A stretch of DNA of 64,000 nt from Siphonodentalium dalli (lineage: Eukaryota; Mollusca; Scaphopoda; Gadilida; Siphonodentaliidae): assembly GCA_032622095.1 (NCBI GenBank), contig CP136069.1:48522194-48586193 (forward strand). Reading direction: 5' to 3'. The first letter of the stretch is position 1. The number at the start of each line of letters is the position of its first letter. The notes under the pieces were generated by a model. That model was not told the DNA's origin. It made no database searches and saw nothing but the letters and a program-made list of their open reading frames with translations. This document shows, in pieces, positions 1 to 11,523 of the stretch. Made by a program: the position numbers and the translations under genes.

Positions 1-1168
1 TGGCATTAATTGGAGCACCTACCACATAAATTCAGCATTTTTCGATAACAGCAGACATTATGGACGCCATCTTTGATTCTGAATTTTCCCATGAGCGGAT
101 TTTGGATGTTGTTTGTTGTGTTTTTCCGCGTCGAAAGACACCAAAATCAGCTTGTATCTAATTTCTTCCGGGTTCAACACTCCCATGACCACACTTTATT
201 TCAACCAGGTTTTTTCATGGTATGCTCTTTGTGATTACATTACACTGATACTAAGAATATATTCAAGCACACTGATATTTCCTGCCAATATATATATAGC
301 GCAAATCATTTATGACCAAGCACAAATCAGTTTCGATGCAAGATTCAGCGCAAATGAGCAATACATATGCAAAAGCCCATCCATATAACGATAAATCGCA
401 GTTTAAATTGTGTCATGTCATGATATATTAGAATATGAAATTCTTCGAAAAGATGAGAAATTTATGTAATAAAATCTATATCTTGCGAGGTCAGCGTTGC
501 ATTAAATATACTGGTAGTGTCAGACTGCACGTATTGCTTAAGCCTTCCACGCACACTCACTGCGATTTTTGTCAAGTAGGACTGTAGCAATACATTATCT
601 CATGATATGATATGTATCGTGATTCAGTGGACGTATCGTGATGCAGTAGACGTATTGGAAATATCCTAATATTACTGTAATATTGTGTGCGTTCCACTTA
701 AAAGTTGAATTCAATGAGATTTGGCATAAGAAACAAATGATACGTACCGCGAGTTGTGCTCGTGATGGGATATGCATACCTTGGTTTACGTACTTCACTG
801 AATACACTCAATATATTAGTATTCAAACGATATTCCACTGGGCGAACGTAACATTAAACTAAGATTATCGAGCATTCCAAGCACATCGATTGTGAATTGT
901 ATCATTTCAGACAACACAAGGTCTGAGCAACGCACACAATAAATATGCACTGCTTTATTCGGGCATAAACAATATGGAAATGATTCTGCCAACAAAGGCC
1001 ACTGCATGCAATTCGTTTATAACAATGAGCTGATATCATGTTTATGAAAATAACTGACTTTACTTGGTTGGTTGAACAGCTAAGCTGAGTGTTTCACATC
1101 ACTTTAAGACTAAAACAATATAGAACATTCAACCCGTAGTGACGAATAGTGGCCTACCTCATAACATA
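1..1168. other. Intergenic, no gene recognised
   Basis: AT-rich DNA with no convincing exon. From about 590 to 830 there are scattered CGATAC/ATCGTGA-type motifs that recur at 9110-9480, so part of this is probably old dispersed repeat. I see nothing else supportable. Confidence 0.5.
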
Positions 1169-1599
1169 TGTGACCCGCCATATCAAATCCAGTCGTAAGT
1201 CGGGATTTTTTTACCCTGTGCCAATGCATTCTCTTATATATATATATATAAGAGAATGCATTGGCCTAACAATTTTTTACAATTTTAATAATTGTTGTAT
1301 TCTTTAACAATTTTATAATTTTACCCATACAGAGCCCCAGACAAACATGAGCACACGACACTCTTCTATATGATTCTATATATGTGTGGGGGCTCCCTGC
1401 AGGGTAATGGATGTTTTTTATTTTATGTCCTAAAAAATGTAAGAAACATTTATTTAAAAAAATGATAAAAAATTGTTAGGCCAATGCATTCTCTTATATA
1501 TGCGAGGCGACCCATGGTCGACTCGCATATATAAGAGAATGCATTGGCACATGGTAAAAAAATCCCGACTTACGACTGGATTTGATATGGCGGGTCACA
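1169..1599. mobile_element. TA-flanked TIR element carrying two internal palindromes
   Basis: The ends begin TGTGACCCGCCATATC and the reverse complement of the right end is the same, with TIRs of about 75 bp. Both sides are flanked by TA (1167-1168 and 1600-1601), as expected for a Tc1/mariner-class nonautonomous element. Each TIR runs into a near-perfect palindrome built on CCAATGCATTCTCTTATATA (about 1222-1264 and 1481-1548). Between them is an AT-rich spacer of about 215 bp with no ORF. The left palindrome lacks the central GTCGAC/TAGGTCG loop that the right one keeps. Confidence 0.8.
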
Positions 1600-1773
1600 T
1601 ATGTTGTCCCGTGGCTAATTTTACATATTGAACGTAACATTTATATTTAGTTGGACAATAGTGTTGGTAGTGTTGTTTTACTGTTGCCACGCATAAAGTA
1701 ACTGTTCATGTACAAACTACATGTACATCAACATGTGAGAATAAGCACATCGCGATAAATCATGATAGGATTC

Positions 1774-2275
1774 TTAAAGGCACGTGAGGTCTTAGTTGTC
1801 GAAAATATTCATATTTGTTCCAATCACCGTAAACAGAAAAATATTAAAACGCATACAGTTTCGTTCATATATACCATGACCATCACGTAAACAGCATGTT
1901 ATCACATATACCTACTATATTTTACCTAAGAAAGAGCCTGATTGTGTTACATAAGACAGCACAGTGCTACTGGCTAATCACACACAAATGGCATAAACGC
2001 TCTTTATTAGTTCCTTATCAGGAATTCACCAACACAGAACGCTCTTTATGTTTACCATCATAATATAAACAAACACCAGAAAAGTTACTTTTTATGCCTT
2101 TGTTTACATAACAATGGTCAAACAGATGACAATAACATACTGTTTGTGCGATATTTCTTATTTGTATACGGACAAAGTCTGTCTACATTTTGATGTTCTT
2201 TCTGTCTGTGGCGGTTTTTGACGGGTGTAAATATTTTCACAGGATACCCACCGCCAAGGCCAACCGTACCTTTAA
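1774..2275. mobile_element. TTAA-flanked MITE, family T1, copy 1
   Basis: The left end reads TTAA-AGGCACG and the right end, reversed, TTAA-AGGTACGG. A diverged, colinear copy lies at 47990-48524, also bounded by TTAA, which fixes the ends. TTAA target duplication is typical of piggyBac-class elements. No transposase is encoded, so this is nonautonomous. Confidence 0.72.
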
Positions 2276-3479
2276 TTAAGAATGTATCGCGATTAATCGT
2301 TATATCCATGTCGTGTCAAAGCAGGGCATATTGTAGACAGCATAATGGCACTTTTCAGGTACAAACTACAATGTATCAAAATGTGGGAATAAGCATATCG
2401 CGATACATAATGACACGATTCATAAGTAAGAATATGATACATGTACATGTAGCGAAAAATTTTGTTTCTTCAAATGTTGGTTGAAATATTTTACAACTAT
2501 TGTACGAGGATGGTGAGTTGACATGTTATTAAAAATCGATGTCGCGGCCAATGTCAACTGTTCTGCTCTGGGGTTAATATTTTTTGTTTACAGTAAACAT
2601 ACATCTGTTTTAATTTTCACAGCGTTTTTTGTACTAATTATAATTTTCCCGCCTGTATTGTTCCACTAAGCAGTAGGCATGCGCGTTCAATACAGCGCAT
2701 TTGATTGGCTAGAGAAATCCAGAGCAGACAGCTAGAATACTACTTTATATGGTCGATATCATAGTTACGAGAGTGAGTAGATGGGCGCCCGGGATGGTCG
2801 AAAAGATCGAGTGATCTTCTCCTTAACCCCATAGTTACGAAGATCATTTCCCGCCTTATTGTATTGCGTCAAAGATGAAAGGTTGGAGTGTACACTTCAT
2901 TTAAATAAACGGAAACATATGATTTATTCCGACTGAACTTTGCAAGTGCGCAACGCAATTTGTTACAGTAACGGAAACATTAATTAAATTTCATGAGAAT
3001 ACCGCTGTCAAATTTATCAATGTATTAAGATAGGGAAGGGGAGATAAATCGTATGCGGCATAGTGTATCATGTATGTGACCAAACCATGCAAAGGCCAGA
3101 TACACGAAGCTTGCACATGTAGTATACGCCCGCGCGTATCCACAACATGCACTCAACAAATACGCAAGAAAAGTGTATGTGTATTGTTCCATCGTACGTG
3201 TATATCATCGATTAACCACGGCCTATTGTTTCGTGGTTGTTTGAAACGATCATCAATTTCTATCACCGGCTTCAAGAATGTTAGCAATTGATGAAACAGT
3301 GGGGTACCTTGTACCTCAGACCAACCGCAACGGTACACGTAGTGTGCGCCTTGGTTTGTATGCTGCCATTTATATAGTACTAGCAGGTTAGCCCGCGACT
3401 GGCGGCAATCGTCCCATGGCTTTGTTCGAAACAGCAATTGCAACAGCTTCCGAGACACGTGCGCTGCATTTGCACCAAA
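2276..3479. other. Intergenic, no gene recognised
   Basis: Apart from the hairpin at 2788-2830, nothing here matches a gene or another repeat in the window. Two overlapping ORFs on opposite strands at 3070-3497 have no family resemblance and look like chance. Confidence 0.45.
2788..2830. other. Conserved hairpin motif, copy 1
   Basis: The motif reads CCCGGGATGGTCGAA, then a stem with loop GAGT, then CCCC. A second copy at 62907-62949 differs at several sites but keeps the fold: two stem pairs change on both sides together (C-G to T-A and T-A to A-T), while one outer pair is lost here. This suggests a structured RNA element or the end of an unrecognised retroposon. Confidence 0.5.
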
Positions 3480-5150
3480 TTTCGTTGAAATCAGCAAGAT
3501 TTACCCGATTTGACCTTGAATTGACAGTTTTGAAGGTCAAAGTCAGGTCCTGATTTGACCCGTCCAAAACGCTCCCCGGACAAAAGTAGCCCTAGGTATA
3601 AAATTTCTTAGAAATCCGTCAGTTTGACCCTATTTGACCTTGAATTGATCATATTTTTAAATATTTTCATTCCTTAGCAGTTTAGCAGCATAGCACTGAT
3701 ATAATTGAGTTTGATACGCCCTTTTCTTGATTCAGTTGCACTTAGCACTTAGCCCCTCAAAATATGAGTACCAAAATTTTTTTTACCACGTTTCTTGCCA
3801 TATCTACATAATTCAGTTTGAAACTCTCTTTTTAAATATTTTCATTCCTTAGCAGTTTAGCAGCAGAGCACTGCTAGAATTCTGTTTGAAACTCTCTTTT
3901 TTAATATTTTCATTCCTTAGCAGCATAGCACTGCTAGAATTCTGTTTGAAACTCTCTTTTTTAATATTTTCATTCCTTAGCAGTTTAGCAGCATAGCACT
4001 GCTAGAATTCAGTTTGAGACTCTCTTCTTTAATATGTTCATTCCTTAGCAGTTTAGCAGCAGAGCACTGCTAGAATTCAGTTTGAAACTCTTTTTTAATA
4101 TTTTCATTCCTTAGCAGTTTAGCAGCATAGCACTGCTAGAATTTTGTTTGAAACTCTCTTTTTTAATATTTTCATTCCTTAGCAGTTTAGCAGCAGAGCA
4201 TTGCTAGAATTCTGTTTGAAACTCTCATTTTTAATATTTTCATTCCTTAGCAGTTTAGCAGCATAGCACTGCTAGAATTCAGTTTGAAACTCTCTTTTTT
4301 TATATTTTCATTCCTTAGCAGTTTAGCAGCGTAGCACTACTAGAATTGAGTTTGAAACTCTCTTTTTTAATAATTTCATTCCTTAGCAGTTTAGCAGCAG
4401 AGCACTGCTAGAATTCTGTTTGAAACTCTCTTTTTTAATATTTTCATTCCTTAGCAGTTTAGCAGCAGAGCACTGCTAGAATTCTGTTTGAAACTCTCAT
4501 TTTTAATATTTTCATTCCTTAGCAGTTTAACAGCATAGCACTGCTAGAATTCTGTTTGAAACTCTCTTTTTTAATATTTTCATTCCTTAGCAGTTTAGCA
4601 GCAGAGCACTGCTAGAATTCTGTTTGAAACTCTCATTTTTAATATTTTCATTCCTTAGCAGTTTAACAGCATAGCACTGCTAGAATTCAGCTTGAAACTC
4701 TTTTTTTTTTAATATTTTCATTCCTTAGCAGTTTAGCAGCGTAGCACTACTAGAATTCAGTTTGAAACCCTCTTTTTTAATAATTTCATTCCTTAGCAGT
4801 TTAGCAGCAGAGCACTGCTAGAATTCAGTTTGAAACTCTCTTTTTTAATATTTTCATTCCTTAGCAGTTTAGCAGCATAGCACTGCTAGAATTGAGTTTG
4901 ATACGCCCTTTTCTTGATTCAGTTGCACTTAGCACTTAGCACTTAGCCCCTCAAAATATGAGTACCAAAACAAATTTGACCACGTTTCTTGTCATATCTA
5001 ATTTTGAAGGTCACGGTCAGGTATGTGTCACGATTTGACCCGTCCGTGACACTTCCCGGACAAAAGTACCCCTATGTAGCAAGTTTGGGCTCAATCGGTT
5101 GACCCGTCCCGAGTTGACCATTTTGCTCCCAGATATAATTTTTAGCAGTG
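3480..5150. mobile_element. Pearl-like element (TTGACC core family) with an expanded satellite inside
   Basis: Core units at 3490-3655 and 4990-5130 share the blocks 'gaccttgaattgac', 'tttgacccgtcc' and 'ccccggacaaaagta'. The same blocks recur at 19595-20040 ahead of a CAGA-type run. Between the two core blocks lies the 68-bp satellite (separate entry), itself flanked by two copies of a block of about 100 bp (3700-3790 and 4885-4985). I infer one element whose centre has been expanded. Confidence 0.5.
3655..4905. repeat. 68-bp tandem satellite, about 17 copies
   Basis: Each unit contains CATTCCTTAGCAGTTTAGCA, GCACTGCTAGAATTC and TTTGAAACTCTC. The period is about 68 bp from about 3835 to 4900, with a first partial unit near 3660. 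Units differ by a few bases; most keep the GAATTC and the TAGCAGTGCT-type inverted pairing. The array is noncoding, with stops in every frame. Confidence 0.93.
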
Positions 5151-5449
5151 TATCGAAGATAATATTTAACATAGGATTTGCCATTCAAATCGATGTCGAC
5201 AAAACTCTTATTTAAAAAAATTTTAAGCTGATACGTCGTGTGTCTGCGTGTAATACTTATATATTCTTAAAATAACAGAGTTCAACACGTAATTATGTTT
5301 TTGATGAAAGAAATTAATTTTTTTCGATGCTAAATTTCGAGCGATAACGTTGCGTTGAATTGTAAACAAACGCTCTTTTATAGCGACGCGTCATATACAA
5401 ACGCTCATTAAATTATTACGTGATTAACCCCACACAGTGTCGTTTTTTG

Positions 5450-7070
5450 TGACTGAGAGTGGAGAACGGGTGCTCTGAGCTTCTCCAAAACGCCGCGACG
5501 ACCATTCCCGTGGGATTTTACCCTTAGATGGGAAGTTTGGTCTCGATCGGTGCAGCCGTTTTCGATTCTATAAAGTACACACATATATAATTATATACGG
5601 AGTTCTCAAAATATATAGGAGACTAGCCGATGAGCCCGACGTTGTCCGGGCTATTCAAAAACCAAATTTCAAGTCGATAGCTCCACCCGTTTCCGAGATC
5701 TGGTCTGCGCATGCGCGAAGCTGGCGTCGCACGGGCTCGGCGACCCGATAAAATTCGTATCCGGGGCAAGGTACATTCACATAGCAAATTTCAAGTCGAT
5801 AGCTCCACCCGTTTCCGAGATCTCGTCTGCGCATGCGCGAAGCGGGCGCCGCACGGGCTCGCCAATACGACAACATCGACCGCCTGGTCAAACTACACAC
5901 ACGTACCAAGTTTCGTTCCGATCGGTCGAGAATCGTAGATTTGTATAAATGACAGACAGACAAACAGACAGAGGTCTTCAAAATATATATGAGACTAGCC
6001 GATGAGCCCGACGTTGTCCGGGCTATTAAAAAACCAAATTTCAAGTCGATAGCTCTACCCAACCCGACGTTGTCCGGGCTATTCAAAAACCAAATTTCAA
6101 GTCGATAGCTCTACCCGTTCCGAGATCTGGTCTGCGCATGCGCGAAGCTGGCGTCGCACGCGCTCGGCGACCCGATAAAATTCATAGCAAATTTCAAGTC
6201 GATAGCTCCACCCGTTTCCGATATCTCGTCTGCGCATGCGCGAAGCTGGCGTCGCACGGGCTCGGCGACCCGATAAAATTCGTATCCGGGGCAAGGTACA
6301 TTCACATAGCAAATTTCAAGTCGATAGCTCCACCCGTTTCCGAGATCTCGTCTGCGCATGCGCGAAGCGGGCGCCGCACGGGCTCGCCAATACGACAACA
6401 TCGACCGCCTGGTCAAACTACACACACGTACCAAGTTTCGTTCCGATCGGTCGAGAATCGTAGATTTGTATAAATGACAGACAGACAAACAGACAGAGGT
6501 CTTCAAAATATATATGAGACTAGCCGATGAGCCCGACGTTGTCCGGGCTATTAAAAAACCAAATTTCAAGTCGATAGCTCTACCCAACCCGACGTTGTCC
6601 GGGCTATTCAAAAACCAAATTTCAAGTCGATAGCTCTACCCGTTCCGAGATCTGGTCTGCGCATGCGCGAAGCTGGCGTCGCACGCGCTCGGCGACCCGA
6701 TAAAATTCATAGCAAATTTCAAGTCGATAGCTCCACCCGTTTCCGATATCTCGTCTGCGCATGCGCGAAGCTGGCGTCGCACGGGCTCGGCGACCCGATC
6801 AAATTCGTATCCGGGGCAAGATACATTCACGTAGCAAATTTCAAGTCGTTAGCTCCACCCGTTTCGGAGATATCGTCTGCGCATGCGCGAAGCGGGCGCC
6901 GCACGGGCTCGCCAATACGACAACGTCGACCGTCTGGTCAAACTACACACACGTACCAAGTTTCGTCCCGATCGGTCGAGAATCGTAGATTTGTATAAAT
7001 GACAGACAAACAGACAGACAAACAGACATACAGACAGACAGAGGTCTTCAAAATATATATATATGAGATA
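5450..7070 (+). mobile_element. Pearl/Helentron-associated-like array (GC-rich core family)
   Basis: Head-to-tail elements. A 5' block with a GCCCGACGTTGTCCGGGC hairpin is followed by core repeats of about 100-123 bp ('aaatttcaagtcgatagctc' to 'ggctcggcgacccgata'). Then come a unit with 'caagtttcgt-ccgatcggtcgagaatcgtag', a run of CAGA/CAAA tetranucleotides and 'tcttcaaaatatatatgaga'. 5450-5620 holds the tail of a different, adjoining element. Long open frames here are read-through of the repeat, not genes. The core GC content is far above its surroundings, and each unit carries GCGCATGCGC. Confidence 0.8.
5740..6789. repeat. Exact or near-exact 525-bp tandem duplication
   Basis: The segment around 5740-6264 reappears 525 bases later at 6265-6789. 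5941-6190 and 6466-6715 appear identical by eye, including the odd internal junction 'ctctacccaacccgacg'. Divergence between other pearl copies is much higher, so this duplication is recent or an assembly artefact. Confidence 0.85.
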
Positions 7071-7548
7071 TCCGGCAACTATATATATATAGGCGTTACA
7101 GTCAATGGACACGTATTTGTGATAATCACGTAGTATATAAGACAAACAGTGTGTTACCAACTGATACGGACGCCACAGATATACCGGCAATGTTTTTTCG
7201 TTTCAAAAGAACGAACAAGTTGTGTTCGTTGTATACACGAGCTTCGTGCATCTCGTTTATAATTCGTAGCCAAGCAGTCTCGCTTTCCTGGATGTTTGGC
7301 GTCATTCTGTATGCATCTGTCTGGTGTTCTCGGACATTTTGCTGTCCCGTCTTCACAAAATCACAACTGGAAATCGAAAATGTTCTATTCTGTTTCTGAA
7401 TCCGATCTTACCAGTGGTGACAGATTGCATTGACCAAGTACAAGAGTGGCGGACGTAGAATCACCTGTGGCAGTCTGAAGTATTAACTCTTCGTCACATT
7501 CGTCAATGTGTCATTGAGTCATGACCAACTGATGACATGATTGAATTT
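7071..7548. other. Intergenic, no gene recognised
   Basis: Opposite-strand ORFs at 7126-7399 overlap each other and match no family I know. I see nothing else supportable. Confidence 0.4.
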
Positions 7549-8045
7549 GAAAGTGAGTGACTGAGGTGGAAAATGAACTGAATAGATGAGCCGAATTATA
7601 ATGGAATGAATTGACGTTGTTTGCAGGCTGTGTCATGTCTCGCGAGATGAGTTCCGAAGCCGCGAATCAAGTACACCCATTTATTAATGACGCTGCAGCG
7701 TAACGTTACTGTTAGGTCGTTACGTCGAACATGTCATATTCCCACCAATGCCAGCTATCTGGAAAAGAAACAACCGTATCCATGATGAAATGATGTGAAA
7801 CGAGTGAGTGACTGACTGACTCACTGAGTTGAGTCAATTCAAAGTGGAAAATGAACTGAACAGATGTGCCGACATACTCATAAAGTTCAATGGAATGGAC
7901 GTTGCTGGCCGACTATTGATTATTGACATGAGATCAGTTCCGAAGATTGCCTGAGTTGCGAGAATAGAGTACACAATGCATTCATTAATGACGTTTTTTG
8001 ATTGTGACGTCGATCAGTTATATTCACCAGCTACCTGGATAAGAA
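7549..8045. repeat. Direct duplication, two copies
   Basis: Copy 1 (about 7549-7770) and copy 2 (about 7805-8045) share in order 'gtggaaaatgaactgaa', 'gagatgagttccgaag' or 'gagatcagttccgaag', 'aagtacaccc/agtacacaatg', 'attaatgacg' and 'ccagctatctgga/ccagctacctgga'. They are diverged, with indels. Confidence 0.7.
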
Positions 8046-9619
8046 AGACCAGAAAATTCTAAGAGTAAGACTTAATCCAGCACATACAGAGTCATTATGT
8101 AACCCTCCACACTGGTATATCTATTGCGACCATGAATCTGTGATGGCTTAATGACATGTCGGTATTAGAGATGTACATTCATCAACACTGACAACAGTAG
8201 CATACACCCTACATGCACATGCAGTTTGGTCATGAACGTAGAGCATACCCTTACATTATAGTATTGGAAGCAGAAATGTGCGAAGGCGACCATGTTGACA
8301 CGAATAGAACCATCTTATTAGTATACGATTGTACATGGCAAAGACATATTTGCCGGATTCGTCATCTCAGGTTTAAACCTGGTCTACGTAAACCTCTAGG
8401 TTTAAACCGTCGTGAGTCAGCTAAATCCGTTGTTTAAACCCAATACCACAGGTCTAAGTGACGCATTCGTCATCTTTGGTTTAAACCTGGTCCAGCTAGA
8501 CCAGCGGTTTAGCAGTAGTGTCTCTGTATCGTCGAGATAATTAATGGCACTTTCCTAATGCGGACCGCCTCGTTTTATTGATTGCGAAAATCAATAATAA
8601 CGACAGCGAGCATATTTTGATTGGAAATTTATATGCGAGAAGCACTCACACCTATAAAGTGTGTGGGGATAAGTTTTTGTCAATTTCGATATTGTTTTTG
8701 TGTTTTATAAGCTTAAACCGACAAGTCAAGTGGTATACATCACAGCGAATGCTAGCAGTTATGCGGTATCCACCAGTATAATATTTTAACCGCGGTAATA
8801 CAGTAATACCGCATCGTTATTTTTGTTTTACGACAGCCGTACACCACACTAATTTTGTTCATGACCGGCTTACACCCAGTTAAATTTTCATGTTTGTGAC
8901 CGCTATGCATCATATTCATTCTGTTCTGTTTGATCTAGAAATTTCGAAACACGTAAGCTTTCGACGTGCGACACCATATACATACGGTCCGGGAGGTGGA
9001 GCCTCACGCCACGCCAGAAAAACACGATATCTCTGGTGTGTTTATACTGACGACTTAAACAAATTTAATTCGAATAAACGTCGCATGAAGAATGTAGTCT
9101 AACCGTGACAGCGAGATAGTGCCGCAGTGTAACGCGATACAATTGGTCATGCTACGATATCAATAACGAATTCACGATACATGAGCAGCGATACGATACA
9201 TATCATGATACACTAAATTCCCAAAACAATACCACCCGAATTATTAGAACTCACATTGTTATTGTTATAACTGGAGAAAGAATGTTTAATTGTTAGCTAG
9301 ATGAGCGACAGATACACATACATAGACATGTAAACTTGAGAGAAAATTGCAGGTTTTGCCCATGTACACATGCCCATCTTCAGATATTACATGATTTCCT
9401 GTATCGTGAATTCGCGATAAACATGACATGATACGATGCACACGACATGATACGATACATTGAATTCAAGATGAATTGTTACAGCCGTCGGTATAATTAA
9501 CTTATAATTATCGCAAGAATGTGGTCAATTACCGCGGTAATACCGGTGGTCAACCTTGTCAAGGAGGGTCAATTAGTTAGAACATATAGTTGTAATACAA
9601 CAGAGGTTCTAGATTTCCT
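8046..9619. other. Intergenic with old repeat remnants
   Basis: 8365-8520 contains several GGTTTAAACCTGG palindromic motifs, like those near the ends of the elements at 35850 and 48532. ACCGCGGTAATAC-type motifs face each other near 8790 and 9530, and CGATAC/CATGATA motifs fill 9110-9480. These may be relics of a TIR element of about 770 bp, but I could not define its ends. No exon is evident. Confidence 0.35.
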
Positions 9620-10010
9620 TTAACCCTTTACCCAACAAACCGGCCAAATAAAGCTTCAACAGCCTAAAATATCTTCGGTCTGCCTCAATAGAACCATACA
9701 AATATGGATATCATTGGAACCGGCTCCTTGACCACATTGTGATAGTTACAGTTATGCCCTGTGCCAATGCATTCTCTTATATATGCGAGTCGACCATAGG
9801 TCGCCTGGTATATATAAGAGAATGCATTGGCCTAAAATAAATCCTTTTTTTAACACTTTTTACCATTTTTTCTTACATTCTTTAACAATTTTATAATTTT
9901 TAATGTGTTAAGCCAATGCATTCTCTTATATATGTGAGGCGACCTATGGTCGACTCGCATATATAAGAGAATGCATTGGCACAGGGTCGTTCTGTTGGGT
10001 AAAGGGTTAA
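9620..10010 (+). mobile_element. TTAA-flanked palindromic MITE, family T2, copy 1
   Basis: TIRs read TTAA-CCCTTTACCCAAC, with TTAA at both ends (9620-9623 and 10007-10010). The CCCTTT terminus plus TTAA fits piggyBac-class elements. Inside are two palindromes of about 68 bp (9763-9830 and 9912-9981) around a short AT-rich spacer. Compared with the copy at 33978 it has an internal deletion between the palindromes. There is no ORF. Confidence 0.85.
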
Positions 10011-10424
10011 CAAATGTGAATGAATTCAACTGCAATACTAGGAGTTTATCTTCATCTCTCCAAAAAGGGCAAGCCTGAATCGTATGTTTCATTTGGTTGA
10101 AATTATTATACATTAGGCCTGAACAAATTGATGTTTCCGGCAACCCGCCCACCCCTAGTCCAGAATCTGCCCTACAAGTTGTATCGACACCGTGAACAAT
10201 TTAAACAAACGCAATAACGGAAACAAAACAAAAATAACCTTTACCGATATCTGATTGTAGTAAAACTGCTCATCAGTCACGGTTCTACATTATTTACACT
10301 GAAATTTGGGGTTTGGCTGCTCTCTTGTATATACAGGCCAGGTCAACAACTAGGTTTTTATTATAATTGCTGCCAGGCATATTTATCCGTTCCAATAAAT
10401 ACCCACAATAATGTACTTATTATA

Positions 10425-11005
10425 CCACCGCAACGAAGTTGTGGGGTTATACTGGATTCAGCTTGTCCGCCCGTCCGTCGTCCGTGGACACACATTTGTC
10501 CGGAGTTTTTCTCAGTCGTTTTTTAATCATTTTCCGTGAAACTTTGCACAATCATCAATCACCATGGGAACCTGTGCACAGTCATCAATCACCATGGGAA
10601 CCTGGCACCTGCGATTATTACTTGTTTGGTGGAGTTATCGATTTAGAACATTTTCGCAATATGTTAATATTTTGTCCGAGCTTTTATTCTTACATTTTGA
10701 GGTTTTTTTTTTAACTTGGCACAGCTATTTAGTACTATGTGAATCTATGCGCCTGCGGTTGTGACATCTGTCCGACTTGTTTTGGTGGTGTTATCCCCCT
10801 TTTTCGATTAAGAACATTTTCGCAACATGTTTAATTTTGTCCGAGCTTTTATTCCTACATTCTTCGGTCAGAAGGTTTAGGATTAGGGTTAGAGGTTAGG
10901 GTTGTGCATCTGCAATGGAAATCTGTTATTTCATTATTTTAACTTAATGTTTACTGTCATGTGAAACATGTTAGTGCAGTCCCATTGGGACAGTCACACC
11001 TCTTG
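10425..11005 (+). repeat. Dispersed repeat starting 'ccgcaacgaagttg'
   Basis: The block 'ccaccgcaacgaagttgtggggttatactgg' (quoted in part: 'cgcaacgaagttgtgg') followed by 'gtccgtccg-gtccgtgga' resembles a repeat common in molluscan genomes. It ends with 'cccattgggacagtcacac'. An internal 25-bp direct repeat 'catcaatcaccatgggaacc' lies at 10554-10603. Class unknown; I give it as a repeat, not a gene. The family resemblance is from memory. Confidence 0.45.
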
Positions 11006-11367
11006 TTGTGTTATGTTATACATGTACTTGTCATCTATTGTACTATTATCAAAGTAAAACTGAAAAACATATTTAATTAATTTTCCAGCTATAGAATGGT
11101 AGCAATCGACATACCACACAATGAACTACCAACCCCTACAGGGCGGAGCGGACCTTCATATTTGGTGAATTTAACCCCCTGGAGTGTCGCGCATCTTCCT
11201 ATTGGAAGTGGTTAAATCAGCATAGAAGAAAGTCATACTAGTAATGACCCCCACCAAAATTGTACAAATTATCACCCCTCTTTGGTTTTTGGAATATAAG
11301 CGAGATCACGCACTGAGTCGCCGCCAAATTGGATTCATCCTGTCCCAGCTCCGCAAGTTAAGTGCTA

Positions 11368-11519
11368 CAGGTCAAAGTTCTGGAGGTGCATTCCACAATG
11401 AACACTTGAATATTCATGATTCCATATATGGAATTCACGAATGTTCAACAGTTCCATATATTGAATCATAAATATTCAACAGTTCCATATATGGAATGCA
11501 CCTCCAGAACTTTGACATG
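11368..11519. mobile_element. 152-bp TA-flanked MITE
   Basis: TIRs CAGGTCAAAGTTCTGGAGG and, reversed at the right end, CATGTCAAAGTTCTGGAGG, with TA at both sides (11366-11367 and 11520-11521). The interior repeats 'tccatatatggaat' and 'attcaacagttccatat', so the whole unit folds into one long hairpin. Tc1/mariner-type by its target site. Confidence 0.8.
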
Positions 11520-11523
11520 TAGT

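Noticed and set aside
5625-5655. Resemblance of 'CCGATGAGCCCGACG' to a hammerhead ribozyme core
   Set aside because: The stem is present, but the required GAAA after helix II and the other conserved core bases are absent.
5655-7190. ORFs with 'SRMRRRDLGNGWSYRLEICYV' type repeats and their opposite-strand partners
   Set aside because: The same peptides appear wherever the pearl-like core repeats occur (5.7, 24 and 42.6 kb) and have no starts or stops of their own.
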